Position numbers and translations under genes: made by a program
The notes under the pieces: model-generated
Database searches by the model: none
What the model saw: only the letters and a program-made list of their open reading frames with translations
Told to the model about the DNA's origin: nothing
Shown: one piece after another, positions 33,748-46,293 of the stretch
Numbering within the stretch: the stretch's first letter is position 1
Layout: each line of letters starts with the position of its first letter
From: Branchiostoma belcheri
Taxonomy: Eukaryota; Chordata; Leptocardii; Amphioxiformes; Branchiostomatidae
DNA length: 64,000 bases
Direction: 5' to 3'
Assembly: GCF_001625305.1 (NCBI RefSeq)
Contig: NW_017804198.1
Location: 1,849,576-1,913,575 of the forward strand

Positions 33748-36700
33748 ATGTCCAGGCTGAGGTTTGGCCGCCTACTGACATTCCACAGAACTGCAGTGTT
33801 ATCTGGAGTCCTGTTGGTGCTGTATAATGAGGTTCTGGTGTACTACATCAATAAAACCAGCTGGGAACTTCCTCCTGGTTTCTCACAGTCCAGGGAAGAT
33901 GACAAGATAGTCCGACTTGTCATTGCAGGGGACCCACAAATACAGGTGAGATATACCAGGTACCTTTAAGAATGCTACACTAGACCCCTGACACACATAG
34001 CCGAAAATGGCCTCCCAATCACTGCCAACTAGTGCTGTGTACCGGTTCACTCAGGACTTGGATCCAGACTTGTAAGAATGTTTAGGTTCAAGTCCAAAAA
34101 AACCTAAAAGTCAAGAACCGAGTCTGGACTTATTACCATAAAAGACCATTTCACACACACGTGCACCTTTTCTTTCCAAAGCCTTCCGTAGATTGCAAAA
34201 TTTTCGCTGCAAAATGAAGAAAACATTGCCATCGGGCATCGTCAAGTACAAGCCTCCATGTTATGTGACCAATTAGTCTCACCCAGACAACATTGCAAGG
34301 TTGCCAACACGCAGTTTTGTATATGCCATGGGTTTAGGTCCGGAACTAAACCTAAACCTCTGGACCTGAACCTAAATGTGGGTTTAGGTATGCAGCACTA
34401 CTGCCAACTCCCCCAACCATGGTTAGGAGTAGATCATTATTAAGGTCGGCTGTGGTTGGCTCTAAGAGTTCGGCCAGGACGGCTACTGTTCATCTGTGCC
34501 AGCCGAACGTTTCAAACTTTAAAACGTTCAAGTGTGAATGGTAGGTTTTGGAGGCATTGGCTGGTGGCTAACTGGTGTAGATAGTCTGTTGAAGAATAAA
34601 CCATTTTTTTATTGATTGATTTAGAGAGCCTTGTATGAGATGTAGTCTAGTACAACATCTGAGCCCTGCATGGCCAAGAACTGACAAACTCATACAAGGC
34701 TGGAGCCAGCCAGGGGAGGAGGATGGAATGATGATGATGATTGATTGATTAATTGATTTTTATAGGGGTGAAGTCTGCCATCTCTGATGACCTTGCTTTA
34801 ATGTTATTTTAAGGGGGTGAAGTCTGCCATCTCTAATGACCTTGTTCTGTTTTGTGTAGTAAAGTGGATTCATTCCTCAAGCTAACTGACATCTCGCACA
34901 CGACTGTCCTCCCTCAGTATCACATCTGTATAGTTCAGAACTTTCATTCAGCCTGTCCCATGACCAGTGTAGGTTACTTGGAAGTACAGTGGTTATTTTT
35001 TATTTTATGAAGATTCACCACATTTGTGGAAGGATTGACATAACAGGTGACTATCACCTCTTCAAAGATGTTAACCCCGAGGCCAGACTATAAGGTCTTT
35101 AACGTCCTATCTGAGGGACTCATTTACACCTGAGTGAAGTGAGGAAAGTCGTGTAAAGTGCCTTTCCCAAGGGCACAAGATCGGTGGCATCTGGCAGGAT
35201 TCAAACCCTCACCCTCTTGAGTCTGGGCCAAAGACGCTACCGCTACGCCACACGACCCCACATTGTATACTGTTTGTTGTGTCCTACCCTCAGGGTTACC
35301 AGTATGAAGCTCCAGGATTGGTGGGTTGGCTGACCAGATGGGACTCTGATCGCTACCTCAGGATGACCTTCAGCCTGCTATACGACACGGTCAGACCTGA
35401 TGCCGTCATCTTCATGGGAGACCTGCTGGATGAAGGCAGCGTGGCGTCTGATGTGGAGTACTCCGTGTATGTGCAGAGATTCTACCAGATATTCCATGTA
35501 TCTGCAGGGACAAAGGTATGGTCTATTTGTACCTCATGTAGAATTAACTTTGATAGTCCACAGCAAGTAAATTTCATGGATGACATCCTCCAAATCTAAT
35601 GCGATAGAGCAAAAAAAAGGAGGACCAAAAAAACAAGATTACTACATAGCATGAAAGTTCATCTGTGTTGGTACAAGCTTAAGGCAGTCATTATGAGACT
35701 ACAGAAATGAGACTTACCCCAAATTTTTGGTTGACTCCATCAACCTTGTTCACGGAATGGACCCTTCTACTCTTGGAACGTGATGTCAGAGACACATGAC
35801 CATAGTAGCGGGTCATACGTGCCAGATAACTTGTGTCGCCCCCCGTCTCTGTTCAGGGTAGGTCTGTGAGCTCTTATGTACATGTAGACCGCCTTCACTC
35901 CTGTTGCAAAGAAGTCCAATTCAGAATTGAGGATTTCTGTCATTCTCGTATAGAACTGATCAGCCATAGCCAAGCTATAAGCTATAAGCTGTGGGACTCA
36001 TATCAATTAGGATTTTTATCTTATTGTCATCAAACTAAGTTGCTTGCTAGAATACTGTACCTACTAGGCTCTTGCTGCAGTGATGTTACATTCTGTTCTG
36101 TTTGGATACTGACTGGATGTACGTCTGTTGTAGCTGATTCTCCTTGCTGGTGACAATGACATAGGAGGTGAGGGTTCTGACATGATCACACAGGAGAAGA
36201 TGCAGAGATTTCAGGAGAACTTTGCACCACTGGATGAAGTGGTGAGAGTCAAGAATGTGGACTTCCTCAAGGTAATTCTGACTGACTTTTACTTCGCATG
36301 TTCAAGATGTGCTTTAAACTTGCATTATGTAATGTATGGATGATACGAAGAGTACATTTGCTGGTCATTTCTTTACAAAGTACATGTAAGTTGAATTAAC
36401 CATACTCCATTGCAAATAAGTGCTATTCATGAAGTGGAGGTGCCAAAATATGATGCCTTATGAGTGTGTTTAAAAGCTGAAAACACAGCTGTCAGCCATG
36501 TTTGTTTACATTCCGGTAGTTTGTGGTGGTACCAGAAACTGATTGTGCCTTGCTTGTGTGTGCAGTTTTAGTGCCAACCATAACTGTAGTAATTATGAGA
36601 TAATTGCACAAACATGTTGAAAAGTGGAAGTAAATTACAATCATGTTGCAAATTACCATTCGTAATCATAATTTTTCAATTGAAATATTTCAATTTATGG

Positions 36701-39559
36701 TGCAAAAATGTTACATAATCTAATCTCAGCAAGTTTAACTGTTGTCATCACAAAACCAGTATTGTGCTAGTAAAATCAATTTGGGCAGACTCTTCTGGCA
36801 AAAGATACAGAAACTACAATGCAGAAACACCGATAGATATTCATGTACATGTACAGTAGAATTGAAACCTTCATATAACATAACTATATTTATTGGTTTA
36901 TTTGTTTGTATTAACATATCAACAACATATTTCGCAGCCTTGACATACAGGGCTGAATTCTGATGATCAAGTTGTTTACAATATAAATTATTAATAGTAG
37001 GGAAATACAAATTACAATCATATCAGAATCTACATATTAATTTATATCACTTTGGTTCGAAAATTAGGTACTATTTACAATCTTACAATCGTACAAACTA
37101 TGACAATCTTACGTCGTACAAACCTTATATCACTTAAGTTTTAACATATATGTAGAAGATTAGTCATAATAAATAAATAAATAAATCATCGTCGTAAATC
37201 ATTTCCTGTGTCACAATAAAGTAGTGGTCAGTGGCACTTGTGGTGCTATTACTATGACGAACACAAAAATTGGACTTACCCAGCAAACAAATTGGACAAC
37301 TCAAAGTTAGTCTGAAGCCCTGCTGTTGATTCTACCTCCTGACAGGTGAATCTGGTAACCCCATACCAACATGCACCTGCGGTGCCCCGGACCAGGCTAA
37401 TGTCACAGCTGTCTGCACCTGTCAGGGTGCTCCTGTCACATGTCACTCTAAATGCTGCACTACTACAGACTGCAGCTACGGTGAGTTTCACATCCTCAGT
37501 CTGTTATTTCCCAAAAATTTATCAAAAATTTTACCTACAGTTTAAAAACTTGTACTGTACTATAATTTACTAATGTCACCCAAATATGGTGTAGTTAGAG
37601 TGAATTAAATTACATTCTTCACCAATTATGGTGGAGTCACAATTGTAAGCTGGGGCCCAGCAGGGCTGTTTGAATGGATGGAAACATTTTTAGAAATTCA
37701 TATTTGTACAAATTATGCTTATTATTATTATCTTTTAAATGTTTTGTTGTCTTTTTTATCATACTTGTTGTTCCTGCAAATTCCCCGGCTGGGCCCTGTT
37801 TTGGAAATGTGACCTTTAAGCATTAGACATTACTTTGGACATTTTCATAATGAGATGTTTAATCGTTCTTCAGATCCTGGGCAGCTTCAGACCACAGTAT
37901 GCTTTTTCTGCACATTTTCACAAGGTAAGAAATTTTTATAAGAAATCCTCTTCTTGTGACAGGGCTTGAAATACTAGGTGCATAGTATTATATACATGTA
38001 CCTTATTGTATTTGTATTGAGCGGGATGGTATAACAGTATAACTACAAGCTCATACCTTTGCCAAATGATGTTAACCTTGACAACTGACAAATTGTTAAT
38101 ACATTGTGTAACTATAAATGACAAATAAAAGTGAACTGATGACTGCCCATTTTCAAGTGTGTATCAGAAAACATTTCTTGATGATAACTAGCAAGAAATC
38201 TTTTTGGAATCTGCCTGTTCAACAGGTGCCGACTGGGTGACTTTAAGCAATTGTGCTGTCTTTTGTAAAATGAGTGGGAATTTTGCTGTGGTTTTCTTGC
38301 TCTCTGTCTTGTCTAATGTCACCATGCTTTTTGTATGTGAAGACCATTTGTCTAAGCAGAGCACTTTTCCTTGCATTCCAAACATTGCTCGCGCCTTTGG
38401 CGCTCGACTCCTCTGGCCTTCTGTGCTCGGTCCCCATCTTAAATCATTTGTGGGCGCACTCGGGGACCAAGGCAGGCGTGGAACACTCTTTCTCACCAAT
38501 TCAGATACCGAATATAGTGGAGTTCGAAAAAAATGCGTGTCAATTTACCGTTAAGCGTTACCAACCGTCCTGAATTTACCGTTAAGCGTTGTCGGGCCTG
38601 CTGAATTTACCGTTAACCGGTACTAGGACACCCCCATGCAGACCCTCTTTGGTTTGGGTTTGAATCCTAGAGACTACTGTACAACTCGCCCCGTTGTATT
38701 TCAATGGACTCTTTTTCTTCTGCAGTATGGGAAGGCAACTTACAACATTACCAGAATAATGAAGAGTGCAGGTCTGCCGTACTCAGCTGATATGGGTAAG
38801 ACGCAGCCGGTTACACAGGAGTATCAGGTGCCAACATGCAGCTACAGGATGGGAACACCTGAAATCGGCTACATGGTGGTCACGATAGGTGAGTTATGGT
38901 GGTCACTATGTACATGCATATGATAATCATAATGGTAGAATTATAGGTTCAGCAGCAGAGGTTTTGTTATTTTTGCCTAGAAGGTTATGTTTTAGGTAGC
39001 ATTTGGATGTTGAACAACTGTATGCATGTATGTCTGGATGTGGTTTAGCACAATCACTCTAGAAGCTAAGGATGGAGTGCAATAAAATTTGGTGGTCTTG
39101 ACCTAAACTTCTGGTGTTAATCCTTTGTGTTCTTGACATGCTAGAGCCATGATTTTTTAAACTCTTGTGCAATGTGTCATAATCTCAGAAGGTGCGAAAA
39201 AGCTTCAAAAGTACAAAATTTAATGAAATCTGGTGTAAAATGGGTACCTGACTAGCACTTTGGGGAGGTAAAAGGTGGTGGAGAGAGAGAAGCCGTGCCC
39301 TTGACACAGTGGATAGCAAGTATATAGCAACCCATTGCACCTATATATGGCCTAAAAAAGGGCCATGGCACTACTTTTACATGTACCTTCCTTTTCCCCT
39401 CCAGACCCTGCAGGTGAGATGAGTACCTCTGTGGTATGGCTGCCTCGGCGGTACGTGTACCTGGGTGTGTACGTGCTGTACCTGATCCTGGTCACCCTCG
39501 GCTGGCTGGTCCAGCGTGTGTGTCGCCCCTCATCCAGACAACATCACACCACACGATGA
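33748..39559 (+). CDS. Membrane-anchored metallophosphoesterase, MPPE1/Cdc1/Ted1 family
   Basis: Seven coding exons (33748-33945, 35294-35515, 36134-36271, 37346-37480, 37874-37924, 38726-38888, 39405-39559) join in frame to 353 residues. Members act in the ER/Golgi on GPI-anchor ethanolamine-phosphate in yeast and mammals. A hydrophobic segment near residues 14-36 and another near 322-346 predict two membrane spans with a lumenal catalytic domain. Metal-site motifs in order are GDPQ at 61-64, GDLLDEG at 108-114, GDND at 146-149 (usual GNHD), LLSH at 215-218 and AHFH at 244-247. VPTCSYRMG before the last span is typical of the Cdc1/Ted1 branch. The upstream acceptor at 33739-33740 implies a 5' UTR exon. 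ATTAAA at about 40114 may be a polyadenylation signal. Confidence 0.88.
35071..35260 (-). mobile_element. tRNA-derived SINE
   Basis: A minus-strand B-box-like GGTTTGAATCC (35207-35197) sits about 60 bp from a GTGGCGTAGCGGTAGCGTC-type 5' end, as in tRNA heads. The 3' body has GGGAAAGGCACTTTACACGA, also found at about 28910. It ends just before phosphoesterase exon 2. Confidence 0.7.
35555..35640. mobile_element. AGGCCACA-family MITE, left half only
   Basis: TCCACAGCAAGTAAATTTCA and GGATGACATCC match the left end of the intact element at 53662-54081. No right end is found. Confidence 0.55.
35755..35965 (-). mobile_element. LNRDGGR-tail retroelement fragment (copy 4)
   Basis: The minus strand reads YIRAHRPTLNRDGGRHKL followed by SGTYDPLL. 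It lies in intron 2 of the phosphoesterase gene. It is the most truncated of the four tails and lacks recognisable arms. Confidence 0.62.
38541..38640. repeat. Three-copy tandem array of GAATTTACCGTTAAGCG
   Basis: The period is about 30-31 bp. The array is followed by GGACACCCCCATGCAGACCC, similar to the C-rich CATGCAGG end of the 29781-30005 array, so both may be ends of one repeat family. It lies just upstream of phosphoesterase exon 6. Confidence 0.6.
38940..39345. repeat. Decayed fragment of the TACCTTCGCCAA element family
   Basis: AGAAGGTTATGTTTTAGGTA and later GGTTTAGCACAATCACTC resemble the left part of 44728-45626. It lies in the last intron of the phosphoesterase gene. Confidence 0.45.
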
Positions 39560-39632
39560 TAAACTCTATAGCTACCTGGAGCTGATATACAACTTAATGT
39601 TGATATTTATTTGAAGACAAATTCTTTCCTAT

Positions 39633-40025
39633 AGGCCACACCAATTTAATTTGTTGGTTCTCGGATTCTCTTCATTTTTTTCTGATTTGCAAAAAAAGAA
39701 AATTCTAAATCAACTCAAAAATGCTTGTATTTTGCCCCCAACAGTTGAGGAATATCCTTTTCTTCCTAGTTGTTACAGTTTTTCCATCTATCAATGCAGT
39801 GGTTTGATTAAAAGTTCAAAATTCATTGTTTAGATCAAGGACATTATACAGATGTGCAATGTCCTTGTTTAGATATTAACCCAGCCTTTTATGTTGACTT
39901 CATGCCTCCTATCACAGCATTTGGGGCTATAATGGGATATCTAACCCTGTTTTTATTTTTTCCGCCTTTCGCTTCATATTTTTCTGGAAAAATCCAAGAA
40001 ACAACAAATTAAAATGGTGTGGCCT
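39633..40025. mobile_element. AGGCCACA-family MITE in phosphoesterase 3' UTR region
   Basis: The ends AGGCCACACCAATTTAATTT and AAATTAAAATGGTGTGGCCT are inverted over about 25 bp. Length is 393 bp. Confidence 0.8.
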
Positions 40026-40339
40026 TAGTTTTTGGCTACATACATGTATTTACATGTACATTTTATATAGTTTATTATAAAGTTTTATTTATTGGACTTT
40101 TTGTACTTTTGAATTAAAGCTCAAAATCGATTTGTAAAGGAACTGTACCATCCTGTTTTTTGTGCAATTAGTCTTTTGAGACTGACTGACAGAGATATAG
40201 ATTATTATATTTATTTATCCATGTTTAGTGTTCAGTTCTAGACCAGTTTCTGGGTCTCTTTGCATGCAGGGAAAAAATAAACAAATCTGCCAGTGGGTAA
40301 AGTACATGTACAATGTAGGTAGCAACTGAAGTCATTATC

Positions 40340-40790
40340 ATGAAGACATAGACAAACAGGAAGCAGTAGTATCAAAATACCCCTCCATGTGCAAGTTGGT
40401 GCAGGTAAAATTGGTGCCGTGCAACTAATTTTTACCAGTGTGCACCGTGCAAGTATTTTAGCTTTATCCATTACTACACTGACTTACTGCCCATAGAAAT
40501 ACATTGTACCCAATGAGGAACTGAAAGGGTAACAAAACCAGAATCCGGGGAGTTTTTCTTCATTTTATATGATTAATAGAAGGTTACTATCTAAGTCACT
40601 GCCATGGTTAGTTTATCCCCACAACAGTGTAAGCAAATATTGGATATAGATGTAGTTGTATTATGTACTTTTGGTTGTGTACCTATTATTTTTGGGGGGT
40701 GCAACAATTTTTTTTTTGGTGCAAGTAAATTTTTTTCCATCTGCACCAGTGCAAGTTGACCCCAAAATATATTTCGACCCCTGACATTGG
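40340..40790. repeat. TGCACC-family repeat, diverged
   Basis: GTGCAAGTTGGTGCAGG and CTGCACCAGTGCAAGTTGAC face each other around AT-rich sequence. The right end CAAAATATATTTCGACCCCTG is like the ends of the family at 27497-27841. Confidence 0.5.
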
Positions 40791-41960
40791 CATGTATGCA
40801 GCTTTTCCTTGCACATCCCAGTTCTTCTATGACTGGGGTCTGTGGTAGTGATGAAATGTTTTCAAGGATCCAAGTTTAACTTCACATTTTTCATAATCTG
40901 CTGCAAAATGATGTTAGTATCAACATGGCTGAAAAGTTACTAGCAAAGTTCTTTACTCACCACCACATTTTTAACCGACTGTCTGTCATCTTTATCAGGG
41001 CTAATATGACTGGTTCACTGTGCAATGGAGTTAGGTGTTACTGTCGTGTGTGTATGCATTCCCAAGCGTAAAAGAATTGTGACATACATGTACATGTACA
41101 TGTATGTATTGTTGCAATATAACATTATAGTGTTTCATGCGGTTCCAAAAATAAACTGTTGTTATGTATAATATATTGTTTTTTGTTATATATAATGTTA
41201 AAGAACAATACTGAACTAATTCACTAAGGGCTGAAAATTGTATTTTAATCCTTACTTTCAGGTTTACTTCTGCATTGAAAGTACTGTGTCAGTTACCCCC
41301 AGAGTTACCTCTGTGGCATTGTGTAAGCAAAGTTGCAATACCTCGCGCCATGGATGATTAAAAAAAATTACAGTACTAGGATTTTCTTCATAATTGACTT
41401 GACTAACTGTTATTCCAAAGACTTGTGTCTTTCAGCCAACACCTGTCATGTTTGTTGCAAAAATTTCTATTTCTATAAATTCAGATATACATGTATTTAT
41501 TGAGTATGAGGCAAAAAGCAAAAGTTGCTTATATAACACCTTCTACTAAAAAACATACGAGTGCGAAACACATTGACAAGATACACGCATAATTACAAGA
41601 TGGATAAAACCAACTTGAAGACAAATACAAAGACAAGTTGGTGATCTATCAAGTACGAGAATCTACCGGTACAGTAAATGAAGTTTTGAACTACATCAAA
41701 AACATGACAGTTTTGTAGGTGTGAGAGTGATGTGGACTCTCGAAGTAGTAAAGATTGTTATGTAGTAAAGACTGTCATTGAGATGCTGTAGCTCTACTAT
41801 GTTGGACAGAGATGATAACAGAGTACTTCTTTGACTGGAATAAAGTTTACAATGTGGAAAGTAGTGCAAAATTTCCTTCTACAGGTTTTTTCCTATGTGA
41901 ACAATTGTATGTATCAACGTATTTCATGTACTGGTAAATGTGTTATGTCATGCGACTTGA
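40791..41960. other. No supported gene
   Basis: AT-rich sequence with an AAATAAACTG signal at about 41148 and a TGTACATGTACATGTA run at 41089-41104. No splice-consistent coding potential. Confidence 0.4.
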
Positions 41961-41987
41961 CCTTTCAACTAGAGTTCCACGATCTCA

Positions 41988-42873
41988 TACCTTCGCCAAA
42001 TGATGTTAGCCTTTATGACCAAGACATTATAGATTAATCCCCCTGATTGTGCAAATAGGATCCTACATTGCAATAATTATATCTGTTGATCATATTCTAC
42101 ACCAGAACACAGTCTTGTCTTATCAAAGAATGCCATTATAGCATTTCCTCATAAATTATGCAAATGAGCTCCGTGTTTGAATAAGTTATGTTTAATTATG
42201 TTCACCTTCACATAACTTTCAAATATCCCAAGTATGAAATTCCAGGCAGTTACCACTATGTAATTATAACATTTTCTCATTAATTATGCAAATTAAGTCT
42301 TCATTTGCATAATTGATATCTGCCTGTATTTCTGCTATTCTTGATTACATATGTCACAAGCTTGAATAGTCCTTTCATGGAATGCAGCTGATTTATGGAA
42401 TGTCCTCATTAATTATGCAAATTACATTAATATTTGCATGATTGTAATATTATTATGTCAAGCATCACTTCAGCTACCTACATGCCAAAAATCACAATGA
42501 TCCATCAATCGGTTCTTGAGTTATCCGCCTTTAAACATTTTTCAACTAACGCCCCTGCAGTTCCTGAGCAAGCAGCTAGGGGGCCCAAACTCATGTCACT
42601 TCTTCCCCAGCACAAGAGCTACCTACCATCCAAATTTCGTCACCCTAGCGTGTCTAGATCACGAGATATTAAAACCGGAAGTTCAGCTGCAGTACCTTAA
42701 CAAGCTGCTAGGGGGCCCAAAATCTAATCAGTTCCACGTCTCATGAAGACCTATCCACCTACCAAATATCAAGACAATCCATCTTAGCCTTCTTGAGTTA
42801 TCGTGCTGACACACACACACACACACACAGACACACGAACGCCTACGAAAACATAACCTTCTTGGCGAAGGTA
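41988..42873. mobile_element. 0.9-kb TIR element, TACCTTCGCCAA family (copy 1)
   Basis: It starts TACCTTCGCCAA and ends TTGGCGAAGGTA. The body has repeated TAATTATGCAAATTA words, two AGCTAGGGGGCCCAAA blocks and a (CA)n close to the right end. Its short open frames are shared with the inverted copy at 44728-45626 and follow the repeat. Confidence 0.78.
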
Positions 42874-42956
42874 ATAAACAGAAACTGAAAATTAATGTAC
42901 AACACCACACTGAAAGACTGACTACTCTACTACTACTTTGACCTCCTTTGACTTCA

Positions 42957-43340
42957 GTGCCATGGCTTACTGGTCAGAGTGTTCGACTCGGAACCAAGAG
43001 GTCCCAGGTTTGATTCCCTTTGAAAAAGGTACCTTACACGACTTTCCTCACTTCACCAGGTGGGAATGAGTACCCAGCTTTGGTTAGGGACGTCCCTTGA
43101 ATAGGATGTCCGGACGTTACATGGAGGTCCCGTGTTTGAGGAGAGCCACAGCCCACGCACGTTAAAGAACCCACAACACATTTGGAAAAAGAGTAGGGTA
43201 TGGCCTGATGTGAGTGTTTCAAACCAATGACCGCACAGGGGACAACACAATAAATCGGGAAAGTTTGACCCCAGCCTACGGAACACCCGAGATTTCCAAA
43301 TATGGGCATCCGCGAGAAGAGATCGGTGGACCAATGTCAG
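42957..43340 (+). mobile_element. tRNA-derived SINE
   Basis: An A-box-like TGGCTTACTGG (42963-42973) and a B-box-like GGTTTGATTCC (43007-43017) stand 33 bp apart, as in a tRNA promoter. The tRNA fold is not kept. The body carries CGCACGTTAAAGAACCCAC, common in SINE tails. It is followed by about 300 bp without a recognisable feature. Confidence 0.7.
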
Positions 43341-43739
43341 TGGTAAGTTTTCATTTTTCTTCGTAAAATACGGCCATATGAATACCAGTCTCGAGTAGAG
43401 AATATTGCATTTGGGATTTTGGGTTCAATATCCACAAGTAGGACTGCAGATTTCCACAGAACGCCGGTGACTTTGTTGAACTTTTTGCATGTCACCGCCG
43501 GCTCAAATCTAAAAAAAAGCTCTAGTAATTTACTAGCTCCTGACTTGATAGAATCTCGTATGTATAGCGATTTAGGCTTGTTGCCGTTTTGAAAATAAAG
43601 TAAACAGAATTGTGTTCATCCGTATTGTCGACTTTGTGATGTAGGTGCGGGGCCGGGGGAGGGGGCGTTTGTTTACGTTTTATTACTCATGATATAACAT
43701 GGATACTAACGTTAGTATAACATTACATTTTGTCGTTTT

Positions 43740-46205
43740 GTCAGACAGTTTCAATCTTTTTCGGGATAACACAGTACAGTTCATGGGATAAGCATCAAAT
43801 CGGGATTCATCGGGATATCCCGCGGGATTTTTCGGGAACCATGTTGACTAAGATTTTTACAGACAGACGGTGCAGCGCATGTTTGTTTCCAAATTATGCA
43901 TGATGATAACAGTAGCACAAACAAATGGTGTTTTCAATCAAATGTTGTTTTTTTTAATATCGAAAATGTTGGTGGCTTAATAATGTTTAGAACGATAACA
44001 AAATAATACAACCTTCTTGGTACGAGAATTTCTGTCTGACCTTGCGATGTGGACGGCCCGCTAAGTACTGCTTTTTATGTCACCCGACCCGCGCTATCTC
44101 AGATATAAAATCTAACACAGCCACTCGAGAAGTTCTTCTCCTAGATAAGGGAGGTCGACGCACGGAGTTGCGGAAGAGAGATTAAACATTATACAAAAGA
44201 GGGGGCGAAGCATAATTCAAAGGTTCTTTACGCCCTTGGCTTGTTTACGACGATCAAGAATTGATACATTTCGTGTTGATGTGGGCTGGGCCACGTTGCC
44301 ATAGAAACGGCACGCAGCATAGCTAGCAGACCGCGCGGCCCCCAATCACAGCACACAGACGGGGACCCGCCCACTGGCTGGGCGGTAAGATTTCAAACTC
44401 AAAGGTTCGATGCTCCGCCCCAGAGACTAGAGGCCGCCTCACGATTGTAGCGATTTTCCGCCTCAGCCCTGCACGCGGCATTCTATTTTTCTCATCCCGA
44501 TTTCATTCCAAGATGTTTTTCACAAGTGACATCGAGAACTAGAATGCTTTTTCCACCGGGAGAATTTTTGCCAGCCGCGTGGAAGTACTTGCTTTCAGGG
44601 TAATACGTACGTGAATGGACGTGGCCGGATCGTTGTTGATTGTTGATGCAAGGGTTTATTTATGTGTACGTGTTTGGGGAGGGGTGAGACGCACGCCCCG
44701 GGATTTTGATGGGCAAACTTTCCTAATTACCTTCGCCAAGAAGGTTATGTTTTCAGTAGCGTTTGTCTGTGTGTGTGTGTGTTTGTGTGTGTGTGGTTTA
44801 GCAAGATAACTCAAGAAGCAGTGGATGGATTGGAATGAAACTTGGTAGGTGGGTAGGTCTTCATGAGACATAGAAATGATTAGATTTTGGACCCCCTGGC
44901 AGCTTTCCTAGGTACTGCAGCTGAACTTCCGGTTTTGATATCTCATGTTCTGGACATGCTAGGGTCACGAATTTTGGTTGGTAGATAGCTCTTGGGGTAG
45001 GGAAGAAGTGACATGAGTTTGGGTCCCCTAGCGCCTTGCTGCTCTGGAACTGCAGGAGCATTTGTTGAAAAAAATTTGAAGGACAATAACTCAAGAACCG
45101 GTTGACGTATTGTCGTGATTTTTGGTATGTAGGTAGTTGAAGTGATGCTTGACATAATCAGATGGCAATTATGCAAATCAGGACTTAATTTGCATAACTA
45201 ATGAGGAAATTCTGTAAATCTGCTTTGTTCGATAATAGAACTATGAAACACTTGTGACATCTACTTGAGAACGAGAAAAACATCTGAGGATATAGATTGT
45301 GTAAATGAGGACCTAATTTGCATAATTAATGGCAAATTCTTATAATTCCATAGTTGTAACTGCTGCACCCCGAATTTCATACTTGCCACATTTGGAAGTT
45401 AAGTGTAGGTGAACATCAATAAACATAATTTATTCAAATCATGACGTCATTTGCATAATTTATGAGGAAGTGCTATAATAGCCTTTTTGTTATGATAAGA
45501 CTGTCATTGGATGGAGAATATGATCAACTGATATAATCCGTGCAAATGAGGCTCTTATTTACAAAATTAATGATTAAAATTGTATAATTCGTCACCCGCA
45601 AGGGTTAACATCATTTGGCGAAGGTATGAGATCATGGAACTCTTGTTTTCGTAATACAGAGACTACTTGACGCTCACGAGAACACGAGAAGACTTCAACA
45701 AGCCAATTTAGTACAAGATGTCACAATGAAACACAACTCCAGCCGGTACGCCCCATTTTATTCGATGGTTTATAAACTTGACAGATTGATTGTTTATATG
45801 TAAAACTTGCCGAAAAATTCACTGGAGACGAAGAGGTTATTACAAATTCATTCCTGCTATTTTCTTACAGTTTTGTGAGTTTTCGCTGCACAAGAGCTTT
45901 GTAAAAATTTAGCAGTTCAACTATGACCGCGTGAGGAACGCGTTATACACAATATACACAATTATGGCAAAGTTGACTGACGTCAGGGTGCTCCATTGGC
46001 CCTGCCCAGATCGCCCGAAAGGAAGTAAAAATAAACATTTGGCACGCCGCCATCGGTGACAGGACCCGCAGTAGACTTTGAGATCTCGCATCAAGTTTTT
46101 TTTTCGCTCCGCGGTACGCAGGACACGCGGATATCTCGCGGGATTTATCGGGACGTCTATCCCGAAAAATTCCGCAGCCCGATGATGCATATCCCGTAAA
46201 GTTAT
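43740..46205. repeat. Outer inverted pair with CGGGAT words around a nested element
   Basis: TCGGGATATCCCGCGGGATT at about 43810 and ATATCTCGCGGGATTTATCG with ATGCATATCCCG at about 46130-46200 face each other. Between them are CG-rich sequence (44000-44640) and the complete element at 44728-45626. The outer unit may be a 2.4-kb DNA element interrupted by the inner one. Confidence 0.5.
44728..45626. mobile_element. 0.9-kb TIR element, TACCTTCGCCAA family (copy 2, inverted)
   Basis: Same termini as the copy at 41988-42873 but in the opposite direction. The (GT)n and GGACCCCCTGGCAGC block are now on the left. It is flanked on the right by GAGATCATGGAACTCTTG, the complement of the sequence left of copy 1, so the real ends may extend about 18 bp further. 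Confidence 0.78.
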
Positions 46206-46293
46206 CTCTCATAATAAGGATAATTGGCTATAGGAATTTGACAGAAGAAATAGTGTTGGGGATTCAATGTATATGAAGAAATATGTGAACGGC

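Noticed and set aside
35071-35260. tRNA gene on the minus strand
   Set aside because: Same reason: a tRNA-like head of a SINE with a shared tail found at another locus.
42957-43020. tRNA gene
   Set aside because: A- and B-box-like words are present but no acceptor stem or anticodon arm fits; it continues into a SINE body.
43034-43334. Two minus-strand frames of about 90 codons
   Set aside because: They lie in the SINE body and overlap in different frames.
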